From NCBI GenBank assembly GCA_051294375.1, contig CM119270.1:6937279-7001278 (forward strand): a stretch of 64,000 bases of DNA, in the 5' to 3' direction. The notes under the pieces were generated by a model. That model was not told the DNA's origin. It did not search any database and was given only the letters and a program-made list of their open reading frames with translations. Position 1 is the first letter of the stretch, and each line of letters begins with the position of its first letter. The position numbers and the translations under genes are program-made. Source of the DNA: Paraspadella gotoi. Lineage: Eukaryota; Chaetognatha. Below are positions 22,825 to 35,490 of this stretch, piece after piece.

Positions 22825-23590
22825 GGAAATGAAACTCAAATGAGGATCCCGGTTGATTTACTTAACAAAGAATCGTTAATAAGGGTCAATGACCTATCAG
22901 TTTGACGGAGTTCGAAGGGAATCGTGGTTGCTGCAGCATAACTAGGTTCAAGGCTGATGTACCTTTAGCCGTATAAGTTTTCAGAAAATGTCAAGTTAGC
23001 GTCTTATAATATATAATATATAATATAAAATAATATATAATATATGTTCAAGACAACTTCCAAGTCTTCGCCCCGTTACTAGTAGTAATGAAATCTCCCG
23101 ATAATTTCGGTCAATGTTTTTCAAAATTATCAAAGTTTCACGATGTACGTTTCACAGCTGATGGAATCCTTTAGCGGTTGCCCACTGGCGACAACAACAA
23201 CGACGACGACAACAAAAAAAATTAAAATTCCTGCTCGTTGGAATTGCAAAAATATTTGACTTTTTATTCGTCTAATCAACTCTAATCAACGAGGCAAAGA
23301 ATTAAATTAAAAATTAAACATTTCCTTTTTTTTATTTATAATTATTTTTATGTGTGTGTGTTTTTTTTTTTAACGTTCTTTAGCTTTTTTAAGGAAATAA
23401 GAGAAATATATTGGTTGATTGTTAGTGAGTAAAAGCGCCACCGATGCAGATGAACATACCCACCAGCGCAAACTCAACTTCGCTCCACCACCGCCCTCTT
23501 ACGCCTCCACTTATGAGCCTCCGCTTTTGAATCTTCGCTTTTCTATTCTTCGCTCGAAGGTTTTGGCGCCAGAGAGGCGCTCATCTCTTC
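22825..23590. other. Gene-free interval
   Basis: Holds an AT microsatellite (TATAATATATAA units, about 23008-23045). A short C-rich open stretch at 23440-23580 has no convincing splice sites. Confidence 0.4.
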
Positions 23591-24248
23591 CAAGCCACGG
23601 CACAGAGAGAGAAAGAGAAGAGAGATGAGAAAGAGAGAGAGAGAGAAGAGAGAGAGAGAGGAGAGATGAGAGAGAGAGAGATGAGACGTAAGAACTGTGG
23701 AACCCCGTGAAAAAAAAAAAAAAGAAACTTCGTTAAAATAAAGAAAGTATCAAGGAAACGATAAAAGAGAAGCGTAAGAGCAAGAGATGAGAGTAAAAAA
23801 GAAAATATAAAAGAAAGTAAAAAATGAAATAAAGAAGCGAAAGAAAGTCAATAAATCCCTTCTAGAGGCCGAGGGGATCATTAAGGAAGCTTTTGACAGG
23901 GCTTATCCCAGCACGATGTGAGGCCTGAAAAAAAAGATGGGGAGGGGAGGGCTCTGAGTAGTCTTAATTGTGTTACAAGTTGTTTTCAAGAGGGGAGAGA
24001 GATGAGATGAGAGAGAGAAGACGAGAAGAGAGAAGGAGAGAGAGAGAGAGAGGATGAGAGAGAGAAGAAGAGAGAGAGAGAGGAAGGAAGAGCGAGAAGA
24101 AGAAGAGAGGAGAAAGAGAGCGAGAAGAATAGAAGAGAGAGAGAAAAAGAAGGAAAGAAAACAAGAGAGAGAGGAGAGAAAGAGAGAAAGATAAAAGAAG
24201 AGAGAAAAGAGAATTCAACTAATGCAAGTGTTGGGACGAAGAAGAGGA

Positions 24249-24292
<44 letters not shown>

Positions 24293-24300
24293 TATATTCA
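23590..24300. repeat. (GA)n-rich region
   Basis: Long imperfect GA tracts at about 23600-23690 and 23995-24290. Open frames are Ser/Leu or Arg/Glu repeats. Confidence 0.85.
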
Positions 24301-26309
24301 ACTAATGCCAAGGCGTTTCAGGTGTAGGTTTTTGTTTTGTTTAGACTAGAATTATTTCTCTTCTCTCTTTCTTCTCGTCTCACTCTCATTCTTCCTCTCT
24401 CCCTCTCTCGTCGCCAGAAGACATTAACCTTTCCTCTCTGATTCGCTTTCATCTCAGCCTCTGACTTCGAAAGCCGTCGAAACTTTTTTTTTCTTTCCTC
24501 CTTTCCTTCCCTTCTCTCTATTCTTTTTTCTTTCCTCCGAATTTCCTCCTCTTTTCTATCTTTCTTCTCTATCTGCTTCCTCTTTTTTTTTTCTTCTCTT
24601 TCTGCTTCCTCTTCTTCTCACCCATCATGCTTCTATCGTTTGTTTTTTGTTTGTCTTTACTTTTTTTATTTATTAACCAAAACACAAACGACGACGACGA
24701 CGACGACGACCATAATCGAGTCCCCGAGATGATCGTCAATATTTTATAGGAAAAAAAAGAACAATGATTGAGGAACAACGACGACGACGATGACGACGGA
24801 GGTTCTTCCACACCCCACAATGAGCTTTCATCTCCCCGTCTATCCCCGGGGGACCTTACTTTTCGGCCCCAAAAAAGGAAACTTTATGGGACTAAAGAAA
24901 AATGTTATGGGAGGGAAGTGGCAATTCAATCTGAGAATGTTGTAGGTTTCTGAATAAATAATGCGATAGTGTGATGATCTGACTCTTCATTGTTTTGCTA
25001 ACTGATTTTTTCAAGTGATATATTTTTAGTTTTAGTCTATATTTAACGATTGCGACGGAAAGCAGTCTACGAATCCAGAGCTAAATATTTACACTCGGAT
25101 ATATAACGTCCCTTTTCAGATTATCACCGGTGACTTGAATAATTTGTCCCCTTTCAATTTTTCAGTCAAGTCATAGACCAGGTATTAGTTTATTGTTTTT
25201 CATTCAACAACCCCGAAATTCTTGTTACCACCTCAACGGCCCTTTTTTAATATCTCTTCCACTCGCTCCCGTTCCATAATTGATCTCCTCCTTTCAAGCT
25301 CGAGACGATAGCGTCCGCCTTAACCCCTAGCCCCCGCCCCAGCCGTGCGTGTTCCTTTTCCCCATCGGAATTGGTTCATTGAACCTCCTCGGTTCTTGAG
25401 GTCTCGATTTCATCTGTGAGCAATTTTATGTTCTTTCCCGAGCAGAATTTTTATTTTTTTTTGGTTATTTTTTTTTTTTTTTTCTGAGGAAGCAATATTT
25501 TTTTCTTTATTTTCTTGGTTTTAGGGAGGAAATAATTTTCTCTTTCTTTTTTGAAAGTTTTAATCTTTTGTGTCATTTTCTTGTTTACTTTTTTGGGTAG
25601 TTTTTTTTGTTTTGTTTTTTTTGCTTCTTTATATTTTTTTTCGTTGTAAACGATAGAAAGCGCTCTCCATGTGCTCTTTCAGGTTCCTGGAATCTGATTT
25701 TTTCCATCTACAGTTTTACTTGTGTGTTTGTTTTGTCAAATAGCAGCCCTTCTTACATACACGAGTCCGGCTCTTTTGGGACTAACCTCAAAAAATCGTT
25801 TGGCGGGTAAATAAAAAAAAATTGAATGAAAATTGTACACTTATAAGAAAGTCATTCAACCAAACAATCTAATAAATGAATAGTTCACATTTCGGCACCA
25901 CTGACCTCCTCTCAGTGCAGCGCGGCCTATAATGCTTTAGGAGGCCGTCATATTGTCCTTTGTCCCTATTCTTTTATGTCGAGGTCGAAACTTCCTGAGG
26001 GGATGCGTTGGAACAATTCTGGCATATCTGTATCTTACATTTTCATCAATAAGGGGATTGCAAAGTCAGAAAAACTAGTGGAGCCGATAATTAATAGTCT
26101 ACGCAAAATGCGCAGATTTTTGTAAGGTATTTACAGTAGTTGTTGGAATTTCAACGTTAATTGATATCAGATCAAAAGAAAATTAAAGCCTATGTTTCCA
26201 AATATAGATCGCCATTATTCTTCTATCATACACCGTTATCGTCTGCAAAGCACTTGAAGTTAGTCCCATAGAGCTGCGTCTCCCTGTACTTAACAATTCT
26301 AAAAAAATA
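24301..26309. other. Gene-free interval, one weak open frame
   Basis: Contains (GAC)n at about 24690-24712. A 61-codon open frame at 24768-24953 has poly-Asp followed by a non-repetitive stretch (ELSSPRLSPGDLTFRPQKRK), but stops in all frames upstream leave no good acceptor. The rest is T-rich. Confidence 0.35.
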
Positions 26310-26606
26310 TTTCACAACCCACTCGTTTCCCAGCCCCCCTAATGCGCCCGTCCCTCCAGGCCTGCGATCTCTTACTTTTCTTTTCTCTAAGAAAAGCGTG
26401 GCGCGCCCACCCCGTTTGTCTTTTGTTCTGTTTATGCAAATTAGGTTTTCCGGTTTTCTCCTCTCGATTGCTTTAAGTCGCCGTTTTTCGCGGCCTTGAG
26501 AAAGAGTATCGTCTCTCTCTCTTCGTCCTGCCTCATCTCTCTCTCTTCTCTCGTCTCCTCTTCTTCTACTTCGTCTCTCTTCTCCCGCTTCTTCTTCTGT
26601 CTGCTC
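26310..26606. repeat. Duplicated segment A, copy 1
   Basis: About 290 bases matching 28045-28330 in direct orientation with scattered indels. Shared landmarks are CCTCCAGGCCTGCGATCTCT, AAGAAAAGCGTGGCGCGCCC and TTTATGCAAATTAG. It ends at a 25-N gap. Confidence 0.8.
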
Positions 26607-26631
26607 NNNNNNNNNNNNNNNNNNNNNNNNN
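26607..26631. other. Assembly gap (25 N)
   Basis: Run of N following duplicated segment A. Confidence 1.
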
Positions 26632-28044
26632 TATGATGGACCAAGAAGAAGTAGAAACACGTTTTTATCATGATATACATTAATATCAATAATGCTACAT
26701 ATATATATCAAATATCAAATCATATAGAATGTCTCCTTTTTTGAATGAATATTATCATGTTACCACTTGAATATTATTTTAAATCTCGCGAACTATTTGT
26801 CGTTGTTACTGTTTGTCTCCTTGTTAGTTTCCTTTAGCAAATGCTTGTTGATAAATCTTATATTTAGTTGCTCATTGAGATTCTGCCACATAGAATTCCT
26901 GATATTTTTTATTGTTCAATAAACTATTTTTTTTAATTGATTTGTGAGGCAAAGTTTGATTTTTCAACCTTCTATAGAGTTAATTATATAGAAATAAAAA
27001 ATTTCGAAGAAGATTTACTGTTTGTTTATCTATATTCTTTTTGATATTTAAAAGGCAAAGAAATCCGCCGTATAACTATCGTAAGACGGTAAATATAAAA
27101 ATCTGACTATTAAAGTTATATTTTAACTGCAGGTTACTATGATAACCCTTTGTTAACTGAAGATGTTCCAATGCAGTCTGCGAATATTTCAAGCAATTTA
27201 ATTTGATCTTGACCTCCTTAGATAAATAATTTTTGCGTTCTCATAGAGTGAAGAATATACTTTTTTTTGAAAAAAATGATATATCGATGGAAATGAGCGC
27301 TAAAAAATATCTTTTTAAATATGTCCTTTATGTATTTATTTAAATCAATGAAAGGTTTAGTTAATTTATTTTAGTTAAAATATAATAAAAAATGAATTTA
27401 ACTTCATCCAAATTTGCTCCATGAACTTAAGTCAACTGGTGAGGGCATTATTTCTTTTTCTGTAAATGGAAAAACCGCCGAAAAAACCGCAACAGGGGTA
27501 AGAAATGAGAAGTTACTCCCTGACTATTAAATACCATTCCAAGGTTCAAGTTTTCGTCTTTTTCACCAGTTCTTTAACCCAGGACCTTTAAAGATGGAAC
27601 AATTTTTTGGAAGCTTGAACGAAAGAAAATTACTTGAAGAAACGAGATATATGCTTCTGACTGCCCACGTTTATCAGTCAAGTCGACTTTAATATCATTT
27701 TTTAATAAGAAGAATATCGAGCAGAAAACCCTATGATAAGAGAGCTTCCGATAAAAATCGTTTTAAAAATAACGTAATAGAATTTTTTCAATTAACTAAT
27801 TTACCTAAGGTTAAAGTCAATCATGTAAATAAATAAAATTAGTTAACAAAGAATCAACTTTATCGTCGAAAATGACAATCCTTGTTTACAAAAATCGACC
27901 AGTGACGGACAAACCGAATAGCTAGGTTTATTTTGCGGGCCTCAGGCTTTTAAATACAACCAATTTAACAAAAATTAATAAGATCTCAAGGCTAGGGAGA
28001 TAAAGTTCCCTGGACGGTTGTTCCGTCATCAGTAACACAATGTT
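26632..28044. other. AT-rich gene-free interval
   Basis: No open frame of note, RNA or repeat family recognised. Confidence 0.5.
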
Positions 28045-28298
28045 AGGCCCCCCTATCTGCGGCCCGTCCTCCAGGCCTGCGATCTCTTTACTTTTCTTTT
28101 CTCTAAGAAAAGCGTGGCGCGCCCTCACCCTGTTTGTCTTTTGTTCTGTTTATGCAAATTAGTTTTCGGTTTCTCTCTCGATTGCTTTAAGTCGCCGTTT
28201 TTCGCGGGCCTTGAGAAGAGCTCTCTCTCTCGTCTCTCTCTCTCTCTCGCCTCTCTTCTCCTCTTCTTCTACTTCGCTCTCTCTTCTCTCGTCTCTCG

Positions 28299-28330
<32 letters not shown>
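28045..28330. repeat. Duplicated segment A, copy 2
   Basis: Direct copy of 26310-26606, ending in a (CT)n tract. Confidence 0.8.
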
Positions 28331-28552
28331 GCGGGATTAAGAGAGACATGAGACTTTTGTCAGATTATGGTAAGAAAGGAACGACAAAGTTCCAACCTCA
28401 ACAGCCAAACTGAAACGTCAACAAAATCCTCACAAACTGGCGAAAGAAAAATGGCGATGATGACGACGGCATCGGCAGCGACGACGACGACGTCGACTTT
28501 TGCCAGTCACTGACGCGCGAAACTAAAATGGATGACGTTGCGCCTTTGGCGG

Positions 28553-28942
28553 GGAGTGTCGCACTCGGTACGCTTTCACGCCCTGGTAACTTTGTCGCTT
28601 CGGCTCGTCGACACTCTGTCGGCCTCTGTTAAATGTTACAATTGATTCAGATGAGGAAAAGAGGTTTCCTTAATTCTCAGAATTGAAACCTTGAACTTTT
28701 ACTGAAATACTTGTTTCTTTCACTTTTTTCAATTTTTTTGACGTTGTTTTGACCGAGTTTATTCGTAAAATGAAATTTCTACGTTCCCGTTAGACATTAG
28801 TAGCAAACTGGTTGTGTAGCAAACGCGGCCAGCGCTAGGGCGAACGTGGAAAATTCGTTACGATAGAAGAAAGAAAAACAAAAGGTTGATTCGAATTTTT
28901 TGAACCTTCTGGTTTTTGCATCAATGGCGTCGTAAAGGCTTG

Positions 28943-28976
<34 letters not shown>

Positions 28977-29869
28977 ATCCTCTCTCACTCGTCTCTCTAT
29001 TGTCTCTTTTATGCTTATATTGTACGATACGCACCGGCGAGATTAGCGTAAGCGCTATGTGTCTTGTGCGTAGGAAAGAGCGGAGGTTAGCGAAGTCTGA
29101 ACTCTCGCACGAGTTTTCAATAGATCATTGTCCAGATTATATCAGGATAGTAGTCAGTACGAGTGTCTCTGAGAGCACGGCCACGGTCTGGATGAGAGAG
29201 GATGCGGAGCGATACATGTCTAACACTGACAGGAGTGTTGATATGACATCTTGTAGGAGACTGCGAATATAGGAGTATCCTTTGCAAGAGATGAGAAAGA
29301 AAGAGTTGGGATCGTGGGAGATTTTGGAGGAAAAGACTTGATTTTAGGACGGAAACTCTTTTCGTTGAGTAAAGATAAAAAAAGAGAACGTGGATACTTG
29401 TGGAAAGACTAGGGGACGCGTCGAACAAAAAAAAAAAAAACAGGAAGAGAGAAAATAGTAAGAAGTTGAAATTTAATAGAGAGATAATAAAAAAACAAAG
29501 CTTTTTAGGAAAAGACTCCATGGAGAAAAATGGAATAAATTTGAATGATAAAATTAAACAGATTTTCTGAGAATTACGATCCTGATTCTTGTTAAATTTT
29601 TCAAATATTCAATTACTCGATTTTATCAGTCATATGAACTCCGGAGAAAACCTAGACGAGAAACAAAACTAAAAAAAAAAACAAAAAACAAAAGAACAAT
29701 TGAATGATGCTGGCGACATCTTTGTTTGTCAGATTTTTGAGGATAGAAACAAAATCAAATATGAAAGGCAACAAGATTTCACAATCGTCGTCATCGTCTT
29801 CATCTTTGCGATCATCAATGTTTCATTAATCAAGATAACAATAAAACCATCTTTATTATCATCGTTCAT

Positions 29870-29956
<87 letters not shown>

Positions 29957-30222
29957 AGAGAGACAGAGAAAGAGAGAGACAGAGACAGAGACCGAGAGAC
30001 AGAGAAAGAAAGAAAAAGGGAGAGACAAACAATAGATAATTATTCCGATTTTTTTTATTTTCCCTTTTCTCCCGTTTTCTTTTCTTTTTCTCTCTCTTTC
30101 TTTTTTTTCTTTTTTTCCTACGAGAACCTCGGAGTCTCCTCAGTAGAGACGACGAGGCGGGGCGTCAATGGTCTTTCGTTTCCGAGAAGTATTGCCACAC
30201 GCACTCTCTCTCTCTCTCTTCT
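28553..30222. repeat. Duplicated segment B, copy 1
   Basis: Matches 30528-32060 in direct orientation. Shared blocks include TGTCGCACTCGG, ATCAATGGCGTCGTAAAGGC, a (CT)n tract, AACTCCGGAGAAAACCTAGA and a (GA)n tract (29873-29955). Copy 1 has about 280 bases (about 29000-29280) that differ completely from the corresponding 75 bases of copy 2, so the copies are not simply error-laden duplicates. No gene is recognised. Confidence 0.8.
29873..29955. repeat. (GA)n microsatellite
   Basis: Perfect GA tract of about 80 bases. Confidence 0.97.
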
Positions 30223-30235
30223 CTCATACTTGCAG

Positions 30236-30331
30236 TCTGGCTTCAAAAAAGAAGGTCTGAACCGGAAAATATTTATTCGCCTTGTCGAGGATGCTTCGGA
30301 TGCGGGTTTCAAGGCTAGGGAGAATATTCTC
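30236..30331 (+). CDS. Candidate small exon, possibly of the EF-hand gene downstream
   Basis: After a (CT)n tract and acceptor TTGCAG (AG at 30234-30235), 32 codons read SGFKKEGLNRKIFIRL and then VEDASDAGFKARENIL, ending at a GTAACT donor. Both boundaries are phase 0, and the first confident EF-hand exon (33774) also begins in phase 0, so joining is possible. The composition is that of ordinary protein, with no repeats. It lies outside duplicated segment B. No domain is recognised. It could be a chance open frame; there is no support beyond splice signals and composition. Confidence 0.35.
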
Positions 30332-30502
30332 GTAACTCTTTGACTACGCTAAAGCATTTGACAACATTATGGCTTTCAGGTTCTAAATATAAACTCATTA
30401 AAAATCAGCTACCCATTAGGCATGCTAAAAATTATTTGACTCCTTTTTGTCAAACCGAAATTTTGTGTCATATCAAGAGGTGAAAGATCTTCTCTCTCGT
30501 TT

Positions 30503-30527
30503 NNNNNNNNNNNNNNNNNNNNNNNNN
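30503..30527. other. Assembly gap (25 N)
   Basis: Run of N immediately before duplicated segment B, copy 2. Confidence 1.
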
Positions 30528-30928
30528 TGTCGCACTCGGATACGCGCTTTCACGCCCTGGTAACTTTGTTCGCTTCGGTCACTCGTCGACTCTCTGTCGG
30601 GCCTCTGTTAAATGTTACAATTTGATTCAGATGAGGAAAAGATGGTTTCCTTAATTCTCAGAATTGAACCTTGAGACTTTTACTGAAATACTTGTTTCTT
30701 TCACTTTTTTCAATTTTTTTGACGTTGTTTTAGCCGAGTTTATCGTAAAATGAAATTTCTACGTTCCCGTTTAGACATTAGTAGCAAAACTGGTTGTTGT
30801 GTAGCAAAACTGCGGCCAGCGTAGGGCGAACGTGGAAAATTCGTTACGATAGAAGAAAGGAAAAACAAAAGGTTATTCGAATTTTTGAACCCTTCTGGTT
30901 TTTGCATCAATGGCGTCGTAAAGGCTTG

Positions 30929-30968
<40 letters not shown>

Positions 30969-31711
30969 TCTCTCTCTCTCCTCTCTTCTCTTCTTCTCTC
31001 TTCTCTCTCTCTCTCTCTCTTCTCTCTCTTTTTTCCGACGCGGTTTTATTCCGTTTCAGTCGGTTCGGACCGTCTGCGGCCTGGACGAATAAAGAAAAGC
31101 GTTTTACTGCAATATGCAAATGAGAAAGAAAGAGTTTGGGATCGTGGGAGATTTTTGGAGGAAAAGACTTAATTTTAGGACGGAAACTCTTTTTCGTTGA
31201 GTAAAGATAAAAAAAGAGAACGTGGATACTTGTGGAAGACGTAGGGGACGCGTCGAACAAAAAAAAAAAAAACAGGAAGAGAGAAAATAGTAAGAAGTTG
31301 AAATTTAATAGAGAGATAATAAAAAAACAAAGCTTTTTAGGGAAAAGACTCCATGGAGAAAAATGGAATAAATTTGAATGATAAAATTAAACAGATTTTC
31401 TGAGATTTACGATCCTGATTCTTGTTAAATTTTTCAAATATTCAATTACTCGATTTTATCACGTCATAATGAACTCCGGAGAAAACCTAGACGAGAAACA
31501 AAAACTAAAAAAAAAAACAAAAAAACAAAGAACAATTGAATGATGCTGGGCGACATCTTGTTTTTGTCAGATTTTTGAGGATAGAAACAAAATCAAATAT
31601 GAAAGGCAACAAGATTTCACAATCGTCGTCATCGTCTTCATCTTTGGCGATCATCAATGTTTCATTAATTCAAGATAACAATAAAACCATCTTTATTATC
31701 ATGCGTTCATT

Positions 31712-31779
<68 letters not shown>

Positions 31780-32027
31780 GAGAGTAAGAGAGACAGAGAA
31801 GAGAGAGACAGAGACAGAGACCGAGAGACAGGAGAAGAAAGAAAAAGGGAGAAGACAACAATAGATAATTATTCCGATTTTTTTTATTTTCCCTTTTCTC
31901 CCGTTTTCTTTTCTTTTTCTCTCTCTTTCTTTTTTCTTTTTTTCCTACATCGAGAACCTCGGAGTCTCCTCAGTAGAGACGACGAGGCGGGGGCGTCAAT
32001 GGTCTTCGTTCCGAGAGTATTGCACAC

Positions 32028-32060
<33 letters not shown>
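30528..32060. repeat. Duplicated segment B, copy 2
   Basis: Second copy of 28553-30222, with many single-base indels. It contains a (GA)n tract at about 31715-31785. Confidence 0.8.

Positions 32061-32101
<41 letters not shown>
32034..32101. repeat. (CT)n microsatellite
   Basis: CT tract with one TTCTCC interruption. Confidence 0.95.
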
Positions 32102-32103
<2 letters not shown>

Positions 32104-32333
32104 ACGAAGGTGTCGAAAGCCGATGGCGATACGACGAATCATCAACGCATTAGTTGAGAGGAGAGAGATAGGAGGAGAGAGAGAGAGAGAGAGAGAGAGT
32201 GCCTGTTGTAACCTAAAAATGTCATTATGCAGTAAATTTTCTTACATTTTATTACATTAAATCGATAACCCTAAATAAAAAAACAATAAAATATTTGTAG
32301 GCCTTTAAGCATACTTGGTACTCGCGTCCTCGT

Positions 32334-32395
32334 TCTCGTTTTCGTCGTCGTTTTCGTCGTCGTTTTCGTCGTCGTTTTCGTCGCTGACGAAGTGG
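32334..32395. repeat. (GTTTTCGTCGTC)n minisatellite
   Basis: About five 12-bp units. Confidence 0.85.
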
Positions 32396-32745
32396 AAATT
32401 CTTTGCCGTCGTCTTCATCGTCGCATTCGTCGTTGTCGTCAAAGTCGTTGTCCTAGAATTCGTCTCTTTGTCGTCTTAGATTTGGTCGTCTTGTTACGAA
32501 TTCGAAAACGGTAATATCCCGAGGAAAGATATGGCTTTGGCTGGCGGGGCGTGGCATGGACTGGCAAAAGAAGAGGCATTTGTTGGCATTCGATGGCAGA
32601 TGCCGCGAGCAGACGGCAAAAAGGGTGGAAGGACGGTCTAAAGTGTCAGCTGGAGTACAGATTCGGTGGAAGTTGGAGAATCAAAGATGGAGAGGCTTTG
32701 CGAGGTGGGTTGGTAGGACATCAAGGGAAGAGCTGATCTGGGGAG

Positions 32746-32885
32746 GACGGCTGGAGGAAGCAGAGCGAAAAGAATATGGAGGGGACGGCTGGGGAAAGAA
32801 GATGGAGACGGCTGGGGAAAGAATATGGAAACGGCTGGGGAAAGAGGATGAAAAATGCGGCTGGGGAAAGAGTATGGAGAAGCGT
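32746..32885. repeat. 23-bp minisatellite ACGGCTGGGGAAAGA
   Basis: Four to five units starting ACGGCTGGGGAAAGA and ending in an ATGGA-like segment. The 129-codon open frame across it is a by-product of the repeat. Confidence 0.8.
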
Positions 32886-32976
32886 CGAGCAAAAAAAAAT
32901 TGTAAAAGCCTGAGATTTATATTTGGAGGACGATGGTCGCCTTAATCCGCAGCTTTTAGAGGATTAGATAAAAAGT

Positions 32977-32978
<2 letters not shown>

Positions 32979-33069
<91 letters not shown>
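32979..33069. repeat. (GA)n microsatellite
   Basis: About 90 bases of perfect GA. Confidence 0.97.
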
Positions 33070-33072
<3 letters not shown>

Positions 33073-33159
33073 TTCTCTTTCTTCTTTATGGGCGAAATGT
33101 GTGTCGGAATTAGAGGCAACAAGAGAACAACTCGATGGGGTCTCCTGGTGGGGGTTTAT

Positions 33160-33306
33160 GTCGCCATTGTCGTCGTCGTCATCGTCATCGTCATCGCTAT
33201 GCTTGTCGTCTTCCCCGTCGTCGTCGTCATCGTCGTCTTCGTCGTCTTCGTCGTCGTCTTCGTCGTCGTCTTTGTCGTCGTCATCGTCATCGTCGTCGTC
33301 GTCGTC
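33160..33306. repeat. (GTC)n trinucleotide tract
   Basis: GTC/ATC/TTC units; the complementary strand is poly-Asp in one frame. No splice or start context. Confidence 0.9.
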
Positions 33307-33773
33307 CTGTATAACAAAGGGAAGCGGGTTTTTTTTTTCTTTCCCAATCCTCATGTTTTTTAACAATTTTTCGCTCCATCATTAATCTTTTTTTTTTCTT
33401 TCATTTTGTTCATTTTTATTTCTTTTTATTCATTCCGTTCATTTTCACTCCCGTTCAAATTCCTTTCAGCGCAGATGTGAGGTTTTAATTTCGCTTATTT
33501 CCGTCCTTGACTTTTTTTCTCCCGCTTCCCAATCTGTTCGAGATATTTTTAAGCGGTGGGTCGGAAAAACTTTGACGTTAGACAAAGAACTCTTTATAAT
33601 TCCGTCAGTCGTGAAAACACGAAAAACTATAGTTTGGCAATCGACGTAACTATTATCCATTTAACATAAAAACAAACCCGATGAAATTTAGGTCTTTAAG
33701 AATGACGAGCTGATAAGATCCCAAATTGACTAAATCTTATAATTAATTCTTTATTTTTTTTTTTAATCCGCAG

Positions 33774-33873
33774 GAAAAAAATCGGCACCTTCACAACACC
33801 GCAGCAGCCGCCGCTGCAGCCGCAGCCACCGACTGCGACTTGCGGAAACCGACTCTGGTTAATTTTGTTCCGG
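33774..33873 (+). CDS. EF-hand protein, internal exon 1
   Basis: Acceptor TTTTTTTTTAATCCGCAG precedes an exon starting in phase 0. It reads ENRHLHNT, an alanine run, then TDCDLRKPTLVNFVP, and ends at CCGG|GTGAGT in phase 1. The Ala run is encoded by GCN codons. The same acceptor, exon and donor occur in the lower-quality duplicate at 36359-36460. Upstream exons are missing or unrecognised; 30236-30331 is a candidate. Confidence 0.6.
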
Positions 33874-34009
33874 GTGAGTTTTTTTAAAATATTCATGGTG
33901 AATCGAATTAAATATAAAAGAATAAAAGATTAAAATGGGAATCCAATCTCGATATATCCAGATTTGAAATTGGAAAAAAAGGCTCAAAGTCAAACCCTTT
34001 TTAAATCAG

Positions 34010-34402
34010 GCGAATCACCGGACGTTTTGCCGACGAGATCGTCCACCTATGTCACAGCCGGGGTCGGGTGCGGCTTCGGCGGCGGCGTCGGCAGCGGCGT
34101 CGGCGGAGGATTCGGCAGCGGGGGCGTCGTCGGCAGCGGCGGCGTCACCGGCGCGACTCAAACCGCCCACGAAGGCGTCGGCAGCAGCGGAAGCAGGAGC
34201 GGAAGCGGCACGGCCAGTGGGAGCGGGAGCGGCGTTACCAGCGGAAGCGGACGCGGCGGGGAATCGTCGGGAGGCGGAAGCGGTCGCAGCGGCGGAAGCG
34301 GTCGCAGCGCTCAAAGCGACGACGACGGCGATGACGAAATTTGGTGTGAAGGATTTATGAAGTTGGTGAACGCCCTCTACGCGGCGGATACGGAGAAGAA
34401 CG
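34010..34402 (+). CDS. EF-hand protein, exon with Gly/Ser-rich linker
   Basis: The acceptor AG is at 34008-34009 and the donor ACG|GTAAGT at 34403. Both ends are phase 1, consistent with the neighbouring exons. The exon starts GESPDVLPTRSSTYVT, has about 75 residues of Gly/Ser-rich repeat (GSGSGVTSG type), then SDDDGDDEIWCEGFMKLV and NALYAADTEKN, the first half of an EF-hand loop. Other frames give long Ala- or Arg-rich readings, but only this frame links the non-repetitive ends without a shift. The linker is probably disordered. Confidence 0.65.
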
Positions 34403-34829
34403 GTAAGTGGAGACAAATTCATCAATCAATCAATCTATTTAGTCAATCAATCTATTAATAAATCTATGAATTACTTCAAGAAACAATTAATCAAACGATC
34501 AATGGCTCAATAAATCTTTAATTTATTATGTGCGCTTTTATTCAAATGTAACGTGGTTGCTTCATTACATTACCTTTAACTAACAAAAAACTCGCATATT
34601 TGCGTCAGAGAAAATTTTTAAAAAGTTATGCTATCAATTAATTTGGTTAATAAATTGATCAATCATTTAATGAACACATTTAGTTTTGTTAATCCAGCAA
34701 TTAAAGTTTTAACTTTAAATAAAAGTTGTCAAACAAAAAAAACCAAAAAAGTATTTACGTGTTTCACGGTCACAGATTCATTTTTTCAAAGTTTCTTGCT
34801 GTTTAACCTTGAATCATTTCTTTCTCTTT

Positions 34830-35115
34830 CTTCCTCTTTTTATTCGTCTCCTTCTCTTTTCTTTTTTTTATTCGTCTTCTTCTCTTTTCTTTTTTTTATT
34901 CGTCTTCTTCTCTTTTTTTTATTCGTCTTCTTCTCTTTTCTTTTTTTTATTCGTTTCTTTCTCTTTTCTCTTTTCTTTTTTTATTGGTTTCCTTCTCTTT
35001 TTTCTTTTCTTTTTTATTCGTCTCCTCTTTTCTCTTTTCTTTTTTTATTCGTCTCCTTCTCTTTTCTTTTTTCTTTTTTTATTCGTCTCCTTCTCTTTTC
35101 TTTTTTCTCTTTTCT
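34830..35115. repeat. Pyrimidine minisatellite (TTTTTTATTCGTCTCCTTCTC units)
   Basis: About ten imperfect units containing TTTTATTCGTC. The same array is present in the duplicate at 37480-37735. Confidence 0.8.
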
Positions 35116-35490
35116 CCTTTCGCTTTTACTTTTTCTAGTTTTTCTTTTTAAACTTTCTATTTTTTCTTTTTAATTTTTCTTCTTTTTTTTTCTTTTTTCT
35201 TTGAAGTCGTGGCAAGCACTAATCACTAATTGGTTTTTTCTTTTAAACTATGTAGAGCAACTATACGCAGTTATTCTTTTTAAGTTGACTAATACAAGAC
35301 TTCTGTTGTAAGAACTAAAAAGCTTTTTTCGCGATTGGAAAATATAATTGTGTTTTTTTCTTTCCTAATTTTATCTTTCCTTTTTTCCTCTCCCCCATTT
35401 CCTTCTTTCTTCATTCCTTCTCAACTTATTGTCAATTATTTTCTGTTTGTCTTCATTTTTTTTCTATTTTCTTTTAACGTTCGTCGTTTT

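Noticed and set aside
32556-32945. 129-codon plus-strand open frame
   Set aside because: Most of it is a 23-bp minisatellite reading; no supporting signals.
34015-34425. Ala-rich minus-strand and Ala/Arg-rich plus-strand frames over the EF-hand exon
   Set aside because: Alternative frames of a GC-rich Gly/Ser repeat; only one frame connects the non-repetitive flanks and the splice phases.
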